Shown here piece by piece: positions 61,352 through 64,000 of a stretch of DNA of 64,000 nucleotides. Every line of letters begins with the position of its first letter. The first letter of the stretch is position 1. The stretch spans positions 1 through 64,000 of the forward strand of contig OMIV01000073.1 of NCBI GenBank assembly GCA_900299185.1. The letters run 5' to 3'. The position numbers and the translations under genes were made by a program. Source of the stretch: Planctomycetaceae bacterium. Its GTDB lineage: Bacteria > Planctomycetota > Planctomycetia > Planctomycetales > Planctomycetaceae. The notes under the pieces were generated by a model. That model was not told the origin of the DNA and did no database searches. It was given only the letters and a program-made list of their open reading frames with translations.

Positions 61352-62665
61352 ATGGATATTCAACTATTGGTGCGGGTCGACGATAAGCCCGAGAAGAAGG
61401 TCACAGTCAGCAAGGATGTCATCATCGGCCGCAGCAAGACGTGCCAGTTTCGAGTGCTCTCAAACGACGTCAGCCGCGAGCATTGCAAGCTGATCGTCAG
61501 CGATGAGGTCGTCGCCATTCGCGATCTGGGGAGTTCGAATGGCACGAGCGTGAATGGCAAGACGATCCCGACGGGTATCGACGTACTGCTGCATCCGAGC
61601 ACGACAGTCGAAGTCGGCCCGCTGAGGTTCGTTGTGAACTTCGAGTCGAAGCACAAGATCGCACCGCCGCCAACCGTTGCCGAAAAAGCTTCTGCTACGC
61701 CCGCGACAGAAAAGCCGGTTGCCGACAAGGCTGCTGTCGCGAAGTCAAAGACTACAACGAAACCGGCTGCTGCCACTGGTCCGAAGGCTGAAGGCACAAA
61801 GTCAGCGGGTGCAACAAAAAGTGCAGCCGCTGCCAGCAGTGCAGCTACTCCGGCGAAAAAGAAGGTCGCAAAGAAGCCTGCTGCGCCAGTCGCTGAGGAG
61901 CCCGCGTTTCCGTTTGCTGCGTCGAGTGGCGAAGCCGATGACGGTCCCGCATGGCCCGACTTCCTGTTAGGCGGCGATCAGAGTTCGGACGGTCCAACTG
62001 TCGCTCATGCCCCGGCGTCAGAACCGACAGCTCCAGTTGCGAGCGACGAGTTCTCTTTCGGTGCTCCACCAACAGCTGACGACGACGAGCCAGTTTTCGA
62101 TTTCTCTGGAGGCGAGGAACCCACGTTCGAACCTGGTGGCTTCGTTGATACCGTAGAAGCTCCAGCAATGGCGACTGCAGATGCTGCAGAGTCAGTCGCT
62201 ACCGAACCAACATCTGAAACAGTCGCAACGGCCGCTCAAGCCGAAGCCATTCCTGCCGCAGAAGTTGTCGACGATGAGCCAGTCTTCGGCGACTTCACGG
62301 GAGATGACGACTCGGAATTCGCCTTCGATCCCGCAGCAGCGGAGAGCGCTCCTTCAACTCCAGCAGCTGCTACTCCAACTGCTCCGCAACAAGCAGCACC
62401 TCAACCGGGCAAGCTGAAATCATTGTTCGGTCTGTTCGGCAAGAACAAAGCCGAAAAGCCCGCGACCACGACAACCGCTCCAGCGAAACCAGTCGCAGCT
62501 CCGACGGCTCCAGCATCAACTCCGGCTGCTCCCGCGGTAGCAACAGCTACACCCAGCGAGCAAGGTAACGACGACGGCCTCAACGACTTCTTGACCGGCG
62601 GCGGTGGCGGAGCAGGTCAAGATGACGATGAGGACACACCAGACTGGATGAAGCAGCTCTCGTAA
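61352..62665 (+). CDS. FHA domain protein with long disordered tail
   Basis: This 437-aa protein has an N-terminal FHA domain with the usual phosphothreonine-binding residues: G26-R27, S41-R42-E43-H44 and SSNGTSVNG (61-69). The remaining 340 residues are Ala/Pro/Thr/Glu-rich and probably disordered, with acidic clusters such as DDEPVFDFSGGEEP and a short conserved-looking end (LNDFLTGGGGGAG, DTPDWMKQLS). FHA domains read phosphorylated partners, usually kinase substrates, in the cytoplasm. There is no membrane part. No kinase gene is directly adjacent. The nearest kinase-like gene is at 35539. Confidence 0.88.
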   Translation: MDIQLLVRVDDKPEKKVTVSKDVIIGRSKTCQFRVLSNDVSREHCKLIVSDEVVAIRDLGSSNGTSVNGKTIPTGIDVLLHPSTTVEVGPLRFVVNFESKHKIAPPPTVAEKASATPATEKPVADKAAVAKSKTTTKPAAATGPKAEGTKSAGATKSAAAASSAATPAKKKVAKKPAAPVAEEPAFPFAASSGEADDGPAWPDFLLGGDQSSDGPTVAHAPASEPTAPVASDEFSFGAPPTADDDEPVFDFSGGEEPTFEPGGFVDTVEAPAMATADAAESVATEPTSETVATAAQAEAIPAAEVVDDEPVFGDFTGDDDSEFAFDPAAAESAPSTPAAATPTAPQQAAPQPGKLKSLFGLFGKNKAEKPATTTTAPAKPVAAPTAPASTPAAPAVATATPSEQGNDDGLNDFLTGGGGGAGQDDDEDTPDWMKQLS

Positions 62666-62677
62666 CTTCGAACGGCA

Positions 62678-63499
62678 TTAGCTCAAGGCTGCGCTCGCGG
62701 CGGTGATCGTCAAGATGCCGACCAAGATGTCATAGAGAGCGTGACAGCCGACCGTGATGCCAAAGCCGCGGAACATGAACACGCTCGCGAAGAAGCAACC
62801 TGCGGTCACTCGAAAGGTGAAGCTGAAAACCGAGAACGGTTCGCCCGCAGGACCAACGTAGTGAGCGACAGAGAAGAACAAGCTCGTCAGGAAGACGGAT
62901 AAACCGGCAGCCCAGCGTGGCGGCATGCGCATCGTTTTGAAGAATGACAAACATGCCGGCAACATCGTGAGCCGGAACATGACTTCTTCGTAAACGCCCG
63001 CGCCCACAAACGCGATCATGCGCGGCCCCATCGCGGCCGCAACGGAAAGCAAGGGACGTTGGCCACTTCGAGCATCGCGAATACTTAAGGCACTCGGAAA
63101 CCAGCACTGAAACGCCATGTCTTGCAGTTGCGCGACAAACAGCAAGCAGACTGCAAGCAACAAGCTCTCGGCGAACATCCCCACCAGAGTCTCTCGGGAG
63201 ATCCGCCACGGGTACTGCCCCGCTCGATGCCAACCCAACAACACTCCGACCACCAAGAGCGGCAAGACAATCACGCTGTCGACCCCAGCGCCTTGCAACC
63301 AACTTCGCATCCAGAAATCGGCACCATTGCGAACGCCATCACGTCCAGAACCGAACCAGATCACTCCTAACTCGTAAATCAGAAGCAACGGCAACAAGAA
63401 AATCAGGCACGCCAACGGTTCGCGTGCCTGACGCCAATAGATGGGCGGCAGCGCGGGCGACTGCGGTTCATCGACGGCGGGAGTTTTCACGCTGCTCAT
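62678..63499 (-). CDS. CPBP family intramembrane metalloprotease
   Basis: This 273-aa membrane protein has several helices, including LIFLLPLLLIYELGVIWF and LVGMFAESLLLAVCLLFV. The CPBP (Abi/CAAX-protease-like) motifs are GAGVYEEVMFRLTML (EEVMFR, Glu-Glu dyad and Arg), FFSVAHY (FxxxH) and GITVGCHALYDILVG (HALYD). The family includes prenyl-protein and bacteriocin-related intramembrane proteases. The substrate is unknown. It is convergent with the FHA gene, with 12 bp between the stops. Confidence 0.9.
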   Translation of the reverse strand: MSSVKTPAVDEPQSPALPPIYWRQAREPLACLIFLLPLLLIYELGVIWFGSGRDGVRNGADFWMRSWLQGAGVDSVIVLPLLVVGVLLGWHRAGQYPWRISRETLVGMFAESLLLAVCLLFVAQLQDMAFQCWFPSALSIRDARSGQRPLLSVAAAMGPRMIAFVGAGVYEEVMFRLTMLPACLSFFKTMRMPPRWAAGLSVFLTSLFFSVAHYVGPAGEPFSVFSFTFRVTAGCFFASVFMFRGFGITVGCHALYDILVGILTITAASAALS

Positions 63500-64000
63500 T
63501 GATGCGACTCATGGTGGCACAGTCACTTTGCAGGCTTGGCAAAGTCTGACTGCGGAAAGAGTTTGCGGTCCGAGAAAATGCGAGCGACAGGGGATATCGG
63601 CTCAAGCATCTCTGGCCTTTGAGCATTCAAGGCCGACTTCCAGACCTGCAGGTCTCTACCGGAACAGCTTCACCAATTTGCCCGGTCGTAGGAGTTGGCC
63701 GGATAAATGGAGTCACATCGGCAGTAGCAAACATCGCGAAGAGAGAGCGTCTGATTGCGCAGGTGGCTGATTGCCACAGTTACGGATCTGCCGTCCCGAA
63801 CAGGAAAGATCGTGGCCAGCGGTCACTCAATCGGGCCAAATTCCGAGTCGAGAATGCATCCGCATTGATTCGAACTCATAGGGCGTATTCGAAGACATTC
63901 TCCCACCAGCCGAGGCCGCATTTCGAACGGTCGGTCTTTATGATCGGTCGCCCCAGAATCCTTGCCGGATCGCCGGCCAACCATGTCATTCAACTCTCAA
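63500..64000. other. Intergenic region to window end
   Basis: About 500 bp. A short plus-strand frame from the ATG at 63939 (MIGRPRILAG...) runs off the edge and might begin a gene, but too little is present to judge. Confidence 0.35.

Noticed and set aside
1-64000. tRNA, rRNA genes and CRISPR arrays
   Set aside because: No cloverleaf with a TTCGA arm, no rRNA-like stretch and no regularly spaced direct repeats were seen. The repeats present are palindromic and dispersed.

Overview
The window comes from a planctomycete. The evidence is the protein content, not a marker gene: three DUF1501 proteins with twin-arginine leaders, a PSCyt1/DUF1549/DUF1553 ('PSD1') cytochrome protein, DUF1080 domains, a sialate O-acetylesterase fused to DUF1080, a YTV-like repeat protein and a cysteine-rich secreted protein. 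No rRNA, tRNA or CRISPR array was found. This is chromosomal sequence with many dispersed palindromic repeats.

Layout. 1-3463: the tail of an IS transposase, then a large STAND-type NTPase gene that carries a stop codon just after its Walker A motif and four in-frame palindromic insertions. 3528-13994: DUF1501, a beta-helix protein, a DEDDy exonuclease-like protein, lipA, PSD1, a glycosyltransferase and DUF1080. 14239-17516: two tandem TatA genes, a Tat-type Zn/Mn-binding lipoprotein next to an ABC-2-class ATPase, and a small hypothetical gene. 18115-24174: a TolC-family lipoprotein, a junction of two gene fragments (circularly permuted ATP-grasp and FGE-like), EttA, and a molybdenum-carrier-like protein. 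24674-31763: an ExbB-like protein plus two enlarged ExbD-like proteins (a predicted ion-driven motor operon), convergent with a BatA/vWA protein. 32064-38100: a zinc-ribbon protein, a secreted CX4CH protein and a membrane kinase-like protein with altered catalytic residues. 38436-45257: glpK, then a repeat-rich area with a broken vapBC pair, a degenerate acetylesterase paralogue, an intact and a truncated GxxExxY gene, and the intact acetylesterase-DUF1080 fusion. 46011-55985: a di-haem oxidoreductase, nnrD, TerC, two convergent DUF1501 genes, then a PGRP-amidase/hydrolase/TreZ group. 56582-63499: a YTV-like protein, a Cys-rich secreted protein, gnd, an FHA protein and a CPBP protease.

Metabolic genes (lipA, glpK, gnd, treZ, nnrD, ettA) are scattered singly or in short operons. 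The likely working groups are the ExbB/ExbD-like operon (24674-29417), the amidase-hydrolase-TreZ group on the minus strand (52575-55985), and the two Cys-containing envelope proteins near 57-59 kb. Tat export components and several predicted Tat substrates lie in the same window.

The most unusual feature is the palindromic DNA. At least three intergenic families are present: one centred on CTACGTAG, one of GAGGCAGAGCCTC type, and one of GAAACACAGAGG type. In addition, TIR-bounded elements of about 110-160 bp have inserted inside the STAND gene without breaking its frame. Two of these four belong to the same family and are read in different frames. The GAAACACAGAGG copies sit at the edges of small duplications between 39.9 and 43.3 kb and appear to have driven local gene decay.
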